Below are positions 24,813 through 38,015 of a DNA stretch of 64,000 nt, one piece after another. The stretch spans positions 84,470,087 to 84,534,086 of the forward strand of contig JARCOQ010000002.1 in assembly GCA_029207755.1 (NCBI GenBank). Reading direction: 5' to 3'. The first letter of the stretch is position 1. Every line of letters starts with the position of its first letter. Source of the DNA: Chamaea fasciata (lineage: Eukaryota; Chordata; Aves; Passeriformes; Sylviidae). A model generated the notes under the pieces. The model saw nothing but the letters and a program-made list of their open reading frames with translations, did no database searches and was not told the DNA's origin. The position numbers and the translations under genes were made by a program.

Positions 24813-27800
24813 CATAGGTGCAGGTATAGATATAGATAAACTTTTTTTTATACTAAAATACACCTTTTCTCTTAGGAGATAAATAAATGTATCCAGGGAT
24901 GCCTGACTATACCAGCCTCCAGAAAAATAGATATATATTCACACATGCACTCACACATGTTGTCTATGTGTACTATTATAGGAAGATTAGTTTCCAGCTT
25001 CCTCTGTTTCATAAGTGGCTCAGCAGAACTGCATAAACAAGCACAATACAAGGATATAAAGGATGTGGGAGTCATTTTTTATAACAGACCATAACACAAG
25101 TAGCTGATAACAGCAAAAAATAAGTGATTGCTTCAGAAACTGGAAGTCTCTATAGCTGAATGGTGCAATTTCTCCTTTTGACCTCAAGAGCATTCAGGAG
25201 TGAAAGGTGATTGTCCTGCTTTGCTGTCTCATTCAAATCTGGTGCTGCAGCTGAATTTGAGCACCGAACATGTGCTCAAGTATGCATTTCTCTCCCATTT
25301 CTGCTCTTGTTTGCAGACAGCCAGAGAGTATTAAATATTACCAAAAAAGGATGCCAAAATTAAATTCTCAGAGGAAGGCGTTTTTTAAAGATTCCTCATC
25401 ATTGCTAATAATTTCATCTAGTAATATTCAGGGGGAAAAAAAATCAGCTGCTACCTGAGTTCCATGAACGTTTAAATTAAGGAAGCTCAGAAGTGAAGGG
25501 TACATTATCAATAGCAATCATGTTAATAGATGTGATTGCTGATAGATGTGACTGGTGGCCTTGGAAATATTCAATACAATGCGCTTCTTTTACTTTTTTT
25601 TTAAGTATATTGCTTGGCACAGCTATCATTCTCATTTTTCTGAACAGGTTTCAGGGCAATGTGGTCTCTGTGACATTGATGTGGTGTAATAAGGCCAATG
25701 TAGCTTCAACAGACCACGCTGCCTCTCAGTAAAGCACCTCCCACAGCACATCTTGCTGTGCTGCTCCTTAGTAATGACTGATCCACTCCAAGAGAGCTGC
25801 CCACCAGATGATATCTCTTACAAATGCTGATACAGCCCATGCTAAGTCAGTTACAGGATTTGGGTCTGTTCTCCCACTTCACAATGTCACAGAAACATAG
25901 GTAACAAATGTTCAGGGGATGAGAAACTGCCCCTTTGCCTGTGTGAAGGGGCAGTGCAAACAGCAGCATTCGGATAACTAGGAACAAAAAGCAAGGTCAG
26001 CTCTGCATTCCAGCAGACATGCAATGAGCTGAGTCTCTTCGTTATCTGCTAAAAGGACTCTAGATGACTGTGCAAGACCTGAACTTAATGAGATAAATCC
26101 CACCCTTGGGAAATCCAGTGCTTTTTCTGTATTGCAGCCACTTGGGCTCATGACTCGGGGGTTTTATGCTGCAAGTGCGGCATACACTACAGGATCATCT
26201 GGTTCCCCACATTCTGACATGGATGCTCCACCTGCAAGTAGCATATCCCTCTTAAATCTGTTTTGTTTAAATATTTTGTAAAATAGTGTATCAAAGTGCC
26301 ATTTACAAACAACCTGCAAGTTCTGCTATTGACAAAATCTTATTTTGAAGCCATTTTAAGATACAACTAAACATCTCTTTTTTTTTTTCCCCCAGAAAAT
26401 ATATGCTTACAAAAATAATTATTCCTCCCCAGCTTTGAAGTGTGATAACAGAAATTGCAACATTGCAAACTAAAATAATTTCATTAGGAAAGATAAGCCA
26501 TATCCATCTCTCTTTTTATTCAGCACTCTGAATGACTTTAGCACAGCAATGAGGTATTTCTCTCCCTCCTTCCTCCACTCCAGTCGCCAAGTATTCAACA
26601 CACTTGCAGCTAGATCAAAGGCAGCCAGATGATTCAAAGATTTATAGTATTACTTAGTAAGGGCAAGTGCGAAAGTCAAATGGTAACTTCCCGAGAGACT
26701 GATTGCTCTGAACTGCAGCTAATACAATTCACTGACAGAGAGTTATGAAGACATTAGTTCACACCAGGGCAAAGTAAAACTGCCATGTGGGCTCTGGTGT
26801 CATTACCAAACCCCTACCAACACTGCTGGCAAGTTACCATTCAGAAATCTGGCTATTTTCAGCACCCATGGACCCCAGTATAGTCCACCTAAAATTTCTA
26901 GGAAATTGTGGGTTTCACTGTATTTTTCATTGGTACTGGGTTTTCATAACTTGAAACAGTGAAGGGCTCTGTTTGGCATTGCTTTTACCCCTTCAAAGCC
27001 CTTCTGCAGTTCCATTGCTTACAATTCCATTTAATCACTGCAGAGGCAAACTTACTGCATGTTTCCATGAAGCTGATGTATCTCTGTGGCATTTCACTCC
27101 ATCACACCATGGCTGGTGCCAATCTGAGTGCATCTCCTGTCACTAAATGGCCAACTTAAGCTGCTGGTGGACACATTGTCTGCACCTAAGTCTGCACCTG
27201 GGGCTGTGCTTTGAAGAGGAGATACATGCCTCATTCCTGTTGTGCACAGCTTATTATCACAGGGCCCAGCATCCCTGCACCCACTTCTGAGACTGCTTTT
27301 CCTGTCTTGGTCAGTCCCAGTTGAAGACTGGGTGGATGGTCTCACTGTTTGCACCAGGGCTCAGCTTGGCCTTTCCCTTTAGTGAGCAAAACAGGAAACT
27401 CCTACCTTTTTCTATTTCAGTTTTAGGATTTTTTTTTTTAACAGACCAGATGGAGAGGGAAATAACAGGGAAGGGTTGAACATTTGTTTTCATTTAATGA
27501 GTTCTGCACTTGCCCTAAGAGTCTGCTCAGGAGAAAAACCCTTGCAAGGTTTAATTTATACAGCAGCAATAAGGGAAGTTATGGGGAGTGGGGGAAGGGT
27601 GAATAATTCTGTTGTAGCCTTTCTTCCACTTACAGAAATAAAATGTATTGAGATCGTGGGAATGGCTGTTGTCTTCTGGGAGCTTTCATTCTCTGCAGTA
27701 TCACTTAGTCCAGGGAAGACTAATAGCTCAAGGAGTCCTCCACTGATCACCTCATTACCCTTCAAAGACCATCAAGGGAATAAGAAACTCCGAAGGAGTG

Positions 27801-30800
27801 TGAACCACCATTTCCAGAGAGACATGGGGAGTTTCATTTCGCTGCAATACAGGTTTTCTATTTTCTTACAATAAAAAATAAAGTACCTTGATTTGCAGAC
27901 TTCCCTGTAGTTCTCTTCACAAGAACTGCAGGTGCTCCTCTCAGCACAAACCCACCCTGGTCCGTGTTCATGTCTCTTCATTTTTTTTGGCCACTTCTTG
28001 CTGTGCATCAGATTCTTCCTGCTCAAGCTTAGAGCAGTGATTTTTACACCCAGCGATGAGACAAAAAAAGGAGCCTTATCACTGAATATGTTTGCTCTAG
28101 CCCTGTCTCCCTGGATAACAGCTATGCAAAACAGAAACCTATTTATTCCCTGTTGCTGCTATACAGTCTTTACCCTACTTTGCATTTTGCCTGAGAGAGT
28201 GAGTCACAAAGATAGCACCTCCCATTCTTTCCCAAATGCCCTCACAAATCAGACCCCATTTTCTGAAGCTGAAGCAGATTTCCACCTTGGCAAACCAGAA
28301 AATTTAGTGTCCTGAGGTGATAGTTTGCATCCACACAGAGCTGGCACAAGAACAAAGGGGCCCCTTAAGCCTTCAGAATGGCCTTAAGAAGGACTTGAAC
28401 TGTTGGAAGAAAAAGAAAAAGCTGTCAGAAATAAGTGCTGGGACTTCTTCCTCACATCCAAGATATCAAGCTTGTGAGAATCCCATCTCACAACTCCTTT
28501 TGCCAGTGGAAAGGAATAAACCCTGAGGAGTTCAGTTAAGGAAACCCTTGCATTTAATCCTGACCTTACTGATCAGAGTTAGCCCATAAGTGAAGACCTT
28601 TCAATTAGCATCTCATTAATGGATTGGGTGACACTGATAAAGGGAGGACCAACAGCTTTTTTCGTGATCTTCCAAGGTTGGCTGGGTTGTTTCACGTAGA
28701 GGATCAGTCACAATGAGACAAAGCCCTGTACCTGTGACATTAATGCTGAAAGACAGCAGCATTTCATAGGCACATTCATACAGCAGGGATAGCCTTGCAA
28801 AAAGAAATGGGAAAAATAAACAACTGTTCAAAGCACAAGCAAAAATTAAGGAATAGTTTTGAAGCACCAGGCTGTGTACCATTTATTCTGTTAAACATTC
28901 AGCAGTGACTTCTCAATGTGACCTCAGCCAAAGACATACATTGCAAAACACGGGCAAGATTACTAATTTTTCAGAGCCTACTCTTCATGACAGGTTAAAC
29001 CATAATTTCTCTGTTATTCATTCCCTCACTGAAGTTGCTGACATTTATGACTGTGCTTGGAAACGTTGATATACCCAAGGATTTTGCAACATTAGTTTTG
29101 ACATGCTGAATTAGTTCATTGGCTCCTTCCAAAGCAAATCTGTGATGCAGTGGATGAGGACACAGCAGCTGAGAGCTGTGTGATGTCAGACAAGAGCTGT
29201 ACTAAAAATCAGCCACTCAGACCCTCACATTCTCTTAGCAGTGTATTGGGAACCCCCTCTTTAGCAGTTCCCCATGAATTAAGAAAAAACTTGCCTACTG
29301 TTCATCAAAAATCACATTTAACTGTAACACAGCAGAGATATGGCAAATGTAAGTGCTATATTTGCATTAATAATACTACAGATGTTAATCGGAGGAGGAG
29401 ACCTCAAGGAATTTCTACCTGTGTAGATGATGTTCTGTACCATCCCTATGGTAGCTGAGGGAAAAATAAAAGGCCAAGGACTAAGTAGACAATGTTTTTT
29501 GTAAGAAAACGGAACAGAAGAGGCATGTCCTGTTCTTTGCAGGGTCTCACACGGAGAGCAGCAGAGACCCTTACATGTCCATCTGGTCTTGGTCAGGGAA
29601 AGCCACTTCCAGCAGCCACTCTGAGTGCACAGGCTGGCTGCCCCTCTTGTTTCCTCTTCCAAAAGGAAGAGACTGAAAAACATGTTGAGGCTGGATTAGA
29701 CCTGCTGACCTGATGCCAGAGAGCAGCCCCAGGTGTGTTTAATTCAGGTGTAAAGTAACATCAATGTCCTACCCTGTTATGAGTATCACATTATGCATAT
29801 CCGTGACGCTCTGTGTTGAGTCTGACTAGCGGGAATTTATCCTTACATGCCTCTGCTGAATGAGGAGGTCTTTAGAAAAATAAACTACAGGCCATGCTGC
29901 AAACTCTTTCTATACTTTCACTGTAGTTTTAATAGGATATTTTGAAACATCATGAGTGATGGTTTCTTTGCCCTGAATCTCATTTTGCATTTCTTAATCG
30001 GCAGCTCGAATTCTACATTTCTCTGATGAGCCTGGCACTCAGGAGAACTGTAATACTGCTAGGTATTGTCATTGATAAAGTCTTTTATTGGGCCTGCAAT
30101 TAGCCCTCAAGTGAAAACGAACCTTTCCCACTGTTCCCTCACAATAAATTACAAAGTTATATTTTATTCAGGACAGAAGAAAACACGGAGGATTACACTG
30201 GTAAATTCATCTTGCTTTATCAGCAGTAAATTTGTTGTTCAAGCCACTTAGGTCTAGTTACTGGAAATTCCTGTTTAATTATAATCCAGATGTTCTCAAG
30301 GCCCTCTTACCCTCTGGCACAACTTGACAAGTGCTTCATATAGGAAATGTGGTTCTGCAGTGCTCAGGGTTAAGGTGCTCTTTGGAGAACACACTAGGAG
30401 AGCTGCTCCTCACAGAGGGAGGGTGGGGTGGATCTTAGGTCATCCTGGAGGTTGCTTTAATCAAGGCAAGCTGTAATCTTGATCCAAGAGGTAGTTGCCA
30501 GAAAGGGGAAAATAAGCAACTTCTCAGCACCTCACTGGGGTTTGCTGTATGAGCTACTGCTGTCTCCTGAAATGCTGCTCCAGCAGGGCACCTGCCCATA
30601 CACGTGGAGATTCGTGGTTCACTGAAATGCAAGTTGGCGTCCCCAATCCCTCCAGAGATGTCAACATGAGTTCTGTTTTATTTGCACTCATATTGCCCCG
30701 CTTACTTTCTCTTTTACTTTTTCTAGGATATCATATGCATTTTGTTGCTGAGAAAGTGACTCAAATGCATGTTTCATCTCCTATCAGTCTAAATGCTAAT

Positions 30801-33800
30801 TTGTCTCTTTTAAGCTAAAATCCCTTCAACAAAAAGCTTAGAATTCATAAATGACCTGTAAAGAAAAGGGTAAAAATACTATGAACAAAGACTTCTAAAG
30901 ATATACTCCGTACAAAGTATATAATGATGCTATTGAACTCATTGCCACAGAATGCTGCAGAAGTCAATGATATGAAGTGGATGTTTCATGCACTGAAACA
31001 ACTTAGTTTATGACACATCTTGTTGTTTCTCCTTTCTTATCAATCCACATACTTGTTGATTTCTTCATAAAGGCTAACCATTTGGGGAAAAATTTTCACT
31101 TGAACACTTTAAAAAGTTCTCTCAAAAGAAGGATTGCCAGGTGTTGTGAGATTTATTTTGAAGGTTATTTAAATCTCTGTGTAAACCTTCACATGGATAT
31201 GCTCATAGAAGTAGAACATAGAAAAGAATCAAAGTTTTACATTCTTAACAATACTCAAAACTGCTTAATGGTCTCTGCTAATAGAAACTAATAGTCTCTG
31301 CTTGATGGAAACTAATTCCAAGCCCTCTGAGGTTAAGGATGAAGTTTGTCTTCCCACTTGGCAAGGGTAAAGTCTTAATTAATTTCCATATTCTCCTTTA
31401 TCTCAGGCATGGTCTAATGAAGCTGCTCAGTGTATAATATAAGTAAAAGAAGCAGTGGTGAATAAATACATTTATTTTTCCCTATTTAAAAGTAACTCCT
31501 GAAAAGTTCCAAGATTTAAAAATACCACATCCTCCCTATAGACATTGTACATGTATTTTTTCTTTTATAATATTTCCATTGATAGTCCAATCACTATATT
31601 ACTTAAACTTTAGCACCTGCACTTACTATTGTTTGTGTTTTTAAGAGGATATAATATTAACAACTGCAGCATCTTCCTAAACACATCTCCCAAGTATGTA
31701 GTGATTTCCCTAATTCAGACATTTAATTGTGGCACAATATGGAGTTCAAGAGAAAAAATATTCAGTGTAGATATAAACACCATGTTGACAAGGTGACTAA
31801 TGTTGTGGGACACTGACAAATCTTCAGAAGAGCAAGTGCCCAGTAATTCATGTGAACAGGACAGATATTGAAAGGTCAGGTGTTGTAGGCAGAAAGGAGT
31901 TTCTAAAATATATAACTTCTGCCTCTGGAATTACATTTCCAGTAGATCCTTCCACTTTGATCAGACACTGGATTGATTATGACAGATCCAATTTCTCTTT
32001 AATTTTAGCAAATTGTTCTGCCATTAGATTGTTAGACCAGCGGAAGACTCTGCCATCCAGTGGTGAAAAATTGCTCTTTTAAGGTCACAGTTTCTACTAA
32101 AAACATATTCTACCTTTAATAAAATGAACATGTTTGGGTAACTTTAAAAACTTTTTCTCTTGTTCCTGGAAGAACAAAACAATTGAGATAACATTTTACA
32201 GGGCAGTACACACACACTAGTAAAACTGGTGAGGATGTACGCAGACCCTTGTTGATAGCTTGGGTTTGTTCTCTCTTGTTACACAGCACAGCTTAGACAC
32301 TTTCGCGCCATGCTTTTACAACCCTTGTGTGAGCAGGGCAACTCTTGGGCTGTCACAGTCCTGTCATCATGTGTGCCACAGGCCCCAGACAGGGAGGGTA
32401 TCAGGTGTGGAAATGTTTTCTCCCCAGACAGGGAAGAAGGAGGAGGCGTGCTGGGTCTGCATCACCTCTGTCATTAGCTGTCTGACCACACTCATAGTCT
32501 TGCTACAACAGCAGGCAATGTCAGGAATCAATCTTGGATCATTTAAAAGCATGCAAATCCATATCACAATTTCCCAATAGCTGTAATACCATTGCATCCC
32601 TATTTAGTAACTTCCATAGGTTACCAAAAGGTAGAGCGGACCTTCGCTGCCTCTGGCACTGGCAGGGTGGAGGTGTGGTGACTCCCCTCTTCTCAGCCTT
32701 TTCACATCCTACACCGCTCTTGTGCTGCTCCTCAAGGAATACAGCCCTGCACTGGGAAGGCAGTGTGCCCTGTTGTACCCTGTGCTGAAAGGGCATGGAG
32801 GCTCTGCTATTCAGACTATAGTAATTAAGCAAATAACCACCTTCAGAAAGCAGTCAGCAGCATTTATGGAGGTGAGCACTGACACCCCGTGGTCCCCCAG
32901 CAGACCGCTAAACCAGCCCCTATGAGTCATGGGGTGAAAAATGTGGAAAAACATGTCATGAGACTCCAGCTAACACAGATCACTCTGTGGGGCAGACCAT
33001 GGCTGGGCAGGTCTCATTTTACATATGAGAGAGATGGAGGCTTTCTTGCAGAGCAGGTGATTCCTGAAGTAGGCCAAGCAGGTGAAGTGGAGGAGATGAG
33101 CTGGAAGGATCAATGCATGAGTTGACAAGAGCATTAATCAGAGCTACCATTGTACCCAGTACCAGGAGAAGACCCAAATCTCAGCTTCATCCTGTCAGCA
33201 GAAGCAAATCAGGGGTGCTATCCCACTCCACAAGCACAGCACAGCCCTTCCAGAGGCTGCTGTGCATGGTTCCCCTGGCAGAAAACACCATTAATTTCTC
33301 CTCCAATTAGTCCCCACAAGTCTTCCATGCCAAGAGGAGCTGTCAGAGCAGCTGGAGCTGTATTTGAGCTTTGGAGCAGACAGGGACTGCCCAAATCATT
33401 CTAGGACATGGCCAAGGGACACACAGAAGACAGGGGAGACCATGTTACAACAGCACTGGCCAGGAATTTGATTGGCTATCTGACCAGAGCTGTCATGGCC
33501 TGAAAAACACTTCCCAGTCCTGGAAAAGCATTTTGTTTTACTAGATCTGGTCTACTAGGCTCACTCATTTGGGATATTCCCAGTGGTCTGCTGAACTAGC
33601 TCTGGGTCTAAAGTTTTTGAGCAAAGGATTGATGGGAAAATGCATTTAATACCCTTAAACCTATGAACCCTTAATATTTTGAATATTTCATTTCCTTACC
33701 TTTTGTTTCACATCCTAAGAGCAATGACAAGTCAGCTGCATCATTCTGCTTCAAAAAGCTTTGAGTATTAGCATAATTATGCTGGAAAAATACTCAGAGG

Positions 33801-34089
33801 CATTTTGAGGTGGAAAACACCAGCAGCACAGGAGTATGGGCTGCTCAAAAATTTTCCTCTTTGAGTGGAAACAGGGACCTGCACCAGTTCTCATGTGAAG
33901 GAAGAGTCCTGGCATCCCAGGTGAACTGTGAGCAGGAGTGATGGCAGCAACTTGCCCTCTACCATTTCCACCACAGCTGCTTACTTCAGAGATTAAGACA
34001 CCTAAATTTAGGGGTTCTCATACGTTTGAAGAGCAGTTGCACTGACCAGATGGAGGCATCTCTTTCAGAGTGTGCTGGACAGTCCTCAG
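24813..34089. other. Intergenic, no gene or clear transposon recognised
   Basis: About 9.3 kb. The open frames (the longest 132 codons, 27476-27874) show no family resemblance and are scattered on both strands. A 24-bp tandem duplication lies at 31267-31314. Nothing else is recognised. Confidence 0.6.
31267..31314. repeat. Two-copy 24-bp tandem duplication
   Basis: The unit aatggtctctgctaat...aaacta is followed directly by a second copy with a few substitutions. Confidence 0.75.
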
Positions 34090-34485
34090 ACTGCCTTGAG
34101 GGGAACTCTATTGCCAAAAATTAAGTCTGTTAATCAGGAGTTTCCCCTTGTGAACAGCCAGCACAGGTTCATGAGGGAAAACTCCTAGTTAACAAACACA
34201 ATTTCCTTTAATGACAAGGTTACCTAATTGATCAAGGGATGCCAGTTGATAAAAACTTTTTGGATTTTAGTAAAACTTTCAATAGTGTCTCTCATAGAAT
34301 TCTCCATTTTAGGACCAATGCCCTTCAATTTCTTTCCCCAACAGCCAAGGGGGGTGCACTGCATTAATTCATCAGTCATTTCAACTGCATGGGTCCAGGG
34401 AGCAAACCCACCAAGTGGATGAGACACAAGTGATACAGAACTGCTCAGCCTTTTCAACACAGGTCTGAAAAGGCAGCCTCCATCT
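34090..34485 (+). mobile_element. CR1 LINE fragment, reverse transcriptase part, decayed
   Basis: The segment around 34200-34310 still translates, with one stop codon, into remnants of the CR1 reverse transcriptase: FNDKVT, LIDQGMPVD and FLDFSKTFNSVSHRILH. Sequence upstream (cagcacaggttcatgaggg) and downstream (gtggatgagacacaagtgat) fits neighbouring CR1 positions, but with a deletion between. It is noncoding and broken; the borders are approximate. Confidence 0.75.
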
Positions 34486-36259
34486 GGACAGTGCCTGTGG
34501 ACTTGTTAAACCTCCATGTTAAGACCCAGTGCTTCTCTTTGCAACAGTTTTCTGAGGCTTTCTTTTCACATGAAACCTCTGAAAACATTGATTGGGGGAG
34601 TGCTGAATTTGCTCACCTGTCAGTAGGAGAGATGTAGGTGGGTGGACTGAAGACTGCTTGGCACTCTGAGGCAATACCTGTCAAACAAACTGTTTTTCAA
34701 GCCAAAATCGAACATTCATGTTGACTTTTACATGGACTAAATTTGGCTTTAGAGATGGTGAAGTGCCCTGCCAGAAAACTGAGAGCATTTAAATTAAAAG
34801 AATGAGATTTCCTAACTTCAGCACGGCACAGCTGTTCTCCCTCTGATGTACCAGATCCAAGGGATTGGCTTGGTTTTATTTTGTATCCAGAGTTCAGCCT
34901 ATATCTTCACTCCAGGAAGAAAAAGGAGTTCTGTGAACAAAGATGTAACTACGCAAACAGAAAACACAGTTGGACTATGTTTCCTATCCATTATCCAGGT
35001 AGACAGACAATAAATTTATGAAGGCACTAATTTTAAGATAGATGAAGTTCTTGCCTCTACCGTGCTAACTTGGGAGACAGTTTCATTTACCAAAAGAGAG
35101 ACAAGCACAATCTCTTCCTCTTCACAGAAGCAAATCTTGCTGAAGTAGAAAATGCTTTAAAAGTGAACTGCATCTCCCAAAGACATTTTTGGCTGTGGGA
35201 TTCATATTTTCCACAAGGAGCTGTTCTTACTGAGCCTTATTCCCGCAACTTTATGCTCACAAGACAGGTTCTTTTGACTAAAGTTTTACACGTGCTTAAT
35301 CAAGTATAGGATAAGACAGCGTTTATTCACTATTTTTATAAAGCAATTATGAATGACTCACTTGCATGTGATTTGTTCAGTAAGAATTATGAGACTTTTA
35401 CTTCTGTTCTGGTAATGTGAGAGAACTTTGCTTTTTTATCTATATTCATTATCTGTGGGGGGATTTGTTCCCTAGGAAAATGGTCGAATACTTGCGTATT
35501 TCCATACCAAATGTTTTTGAGGGAAAAGTGCCCTCTCCCTCAGCTGTGAGTGGTGACCCCACTAACCAGAGTAGTTCAACCACTGTCAGACCAGCATCAG
35601 ATCTGCCTGAGTGCTGAGCACAGCCTGGGAAAAGCACAGAAAAAGATACTCATGGCTGGGTTTGGACCTACTTCATGCAGCTTTCCTTATCAAGCAAAAG
35701 GCAATGCAGCTCACAGAAGAAACTGCAGAAACAGAGTTTTTGCTGGCGGATGCCATCAATGTCAGCAGAATTACACCCCCAGGGAACTTAAAACTTTCAA
35801 AGCGGTAGATATTTTCAAGGCTATTTTGAGAAGGTTTCAAAGGGGAACATTATTCAGAACACTTGATACTCCCTTTTTCCAAGAAGTCAGGAAAATCTAA
35901 ATTCCAGAAGTGGGTTATTTCCTCTTTAAGGGAAAATGAGCTGGCAGAGATGCTGGATATCAGAAAGGGAAAGCAGACAAAATTTGGTATTATTTTGTCT
36001 GAATAGCATTCATGCCCCAAGCAACTGCTTTATTTCTGGACTGCTAGCAGTGGAGTTAGATCAAATGGAATTTTTTAAGGATCCAAATAGGAAATGTGAA
36101 ATAATGGCTTGCTTAACACTCCAACTTAAGTTCAAACCCTCATCTTGCTATCTATAGTGACACTTCCGTTTTACCAAGGGTGAGATGCTGGAGATCAAAG
36201 GGTCCTCATTCATTCTAAATACTGTTTTGCCAGGAGCAAATAGGAGACTGATATCATCA
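34486..36259. other. Intergenic, nothing recognised
   Basis: About 1.8 kb between two CR1 fragments. An open frame of 116 codons at 35550-35900 shows no recognisable domain. Confidence 0.55.
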
Positions 36260-36612
36260 TGAGGCCTCTCTCAATGATTTTTCAGTCTTGGGAATTGGGA
36301 TCCTGGGAATCTGCGAGAGGTCCCAGTTGACTGGAAGCTGGCTAACATTGTCCCAGTTCTCAAAAAGGGCGAAACAATTGACCCTGGAAACTACAGGCCT
36401 CTCATTCTCATTTCAGTGCCTGGTAAAATTATGGAGAAGATTATTTTGGGAGTTACTGAAAAACACCTGAAGGACACTTCAGTCATCAGTCACAGCCAGC
36501 CACAGTCAAACTTAATTTCTTTTTATGACGAGGTTACCCATCTAGTTGATCAAGGGAAGCCGGCTGATGTCATCTTTCTGGATTTCCGTAAAGCTTTTGA
36601 TGCTGTACTGCA
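36260..36612 (+). mobile_element. CR1 LINE fragment, reverse transcriptase part
   Basis: Opens with gaggcctctctcaatgattt and gtcccagttgactggaagct, the usual CR1 lead-in. The best frame then reads PGKIMEKIILGVTEKHLKD, LISFYDEVTHLVDQGKP and VIFLDFRKAFDAV, the palm-side blocks of the CR1 reverse transcriptase. A frame change between the lead-in and the PGKIMEK block, and the loss of the sequence between SQPQ and SNLISF, show that it is broken. Downstream sequence after 36612 no longer matches. Confidence 0.88.
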
Positions 36613-36927
36613 AGTCCATGTAACTCATAGGGGTTATTGATAGCACTAGTGACCATAAAGGAAAGGCCCCTTTCTTGCATGAGGCCCTGTACATCTTTAC
36701 TTTACTATTTATCCGCCTTAGATTTTGACGGACTGAAGGACTTACTTCTATACAGGCAAAAACAGAAAAGGCCTTGGTGTAAAGAAGCAGATCTGCTATC
36801 CAACATCAGTAATCTCAAGGATGATTGGCCCACAAAATGTGCTCTACTTGCTTTTCCACCATTTGAACTAAACGGAAAGAACACTTTCTCTGTAAGTGAA
36901 GAAGATCCTGACATACCAGCTAAATAC

Positions 36928-37032
36928 TAAAAAAAAATAAAAAAATAATAAAAAAGCTCCCCCCCCCAACAAACAAACAAACCAACAAACCAAAAAAAAA
37001 CACCAAAAAACCCACAAACCTACACAACAACA
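36928..37032. repeat. A-rich low-complexity tract
   Basis: Aaaaataa units followed by a C8 run and caaacaaac / caaaaaac units over about 100 bp. Confidence 0.9.
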
Positions 37033-37622
37033 GGAATATAAAATTTAGCTCTTTCACCAAATATGAAGGAGTTAATTTTGATTAGTCTGTAGGATAAAGG
37101 GAGGAAATTATTTATTTCTGCATATGAGCTGATCAGTTGTGAAAAGAGCTTGCATGGGAGAAGACTCTTTCCAGAGCAGACACATGTGTATTACAGTTAT
37201 GATTAACTCACAACAGAAGTGGGCAAAATATTATTGTGACAATGAAAGAAATTAACAAAACACAAAAAAAACCTAAACCAAACCAAACGGCAAAATCCTG
37301 GCCTATGCCTTTTCATCTTGAATTGTTGAAATGAGGCCATCTATCTTTTCAATATTATTTGCTTTAGTTAAGGTGGGTGAAAATTTTTAGGTCTATGAAT
37401 TATGCTATACAAGAGGTCATATTATGCGTTCCCAATGTCCTTTCTGGATTTTAAATCTATAAATTTCTATTAGGACCATTGGTTTTCAGAGGTTAACTGT
37501 ATGATAAACTCCCTGATGGGCCTCAAATTCTTCATGTTTGGTCTCAGGGCATAATATTGTCCATATAATAATTTTGAAAGAAAACTTTCAGCTCACTAGA
37601 AATTCAAGGAATAAAAAATTTT

Positions 37623-37638
37623 AAAAAAAAAAAAAAAA
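37623..37638. repeat. A16 run
   Basis: Sixteen A followed by caacaccaacaag; a low-complexity tract with no visible retroposon attached. Confidence 0.9.
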
Positions 37639-37975
37639 CAACACCAACAAGCTGCCACACACACAAAACAGTACTTCAGTTTCCTCTCTTGAGACCACTG
37701 CTCAGTCAAAAAGATAAGGAAAAAAACCAGCTAATTCATGTGGCAGAGACTGTGCTACCACAGAGGGGCAGACTGCTCCTTTCTGGAAGAGAAGATACCT
37801 CAAACAAGGAAGTTAGGTAGGGAGAGCTAGGCAGGCACATGGGGTATTATCCAGAGTATCCAGATGCAGCTACAGTACACAGCCTGTTTCGGGACCCCAG
37901 CTCTCTAACTCTTATGCTGATTTTCACATAGTTGCATCAGTTGCAGCCCTTGACCAAAAATACAAGGTCACTGGT

Positions 37976-38015
37976 GATATAATCCACCAGCATCTCTGAG
38001 CTGGTGGATAATATC
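37976..38015. repeat. Inverted repeat: 16-bp arms, 8-base loop
   Basis: Left arm GATATAATCCACCAGC (37976-37991), loop atctctga, right arm GCTGGTGGATAATATC (38000-38015). The arms pair at 15 of 16 positions. It is too short for a usual vertebrate pre-miRNA. It could be a chance palindrome, a relic of a small DNA element or a binding site. Confidence 0.9.

Noticed and set aside
29150..29458. 102-codon open frame on the + strand starting MDEDTAAESCVMSDK
   Set aside because: Looks protein-like at the start but has no recognisable domain, promoter or splice context and no neighbouring exon; kept out for lack of support.
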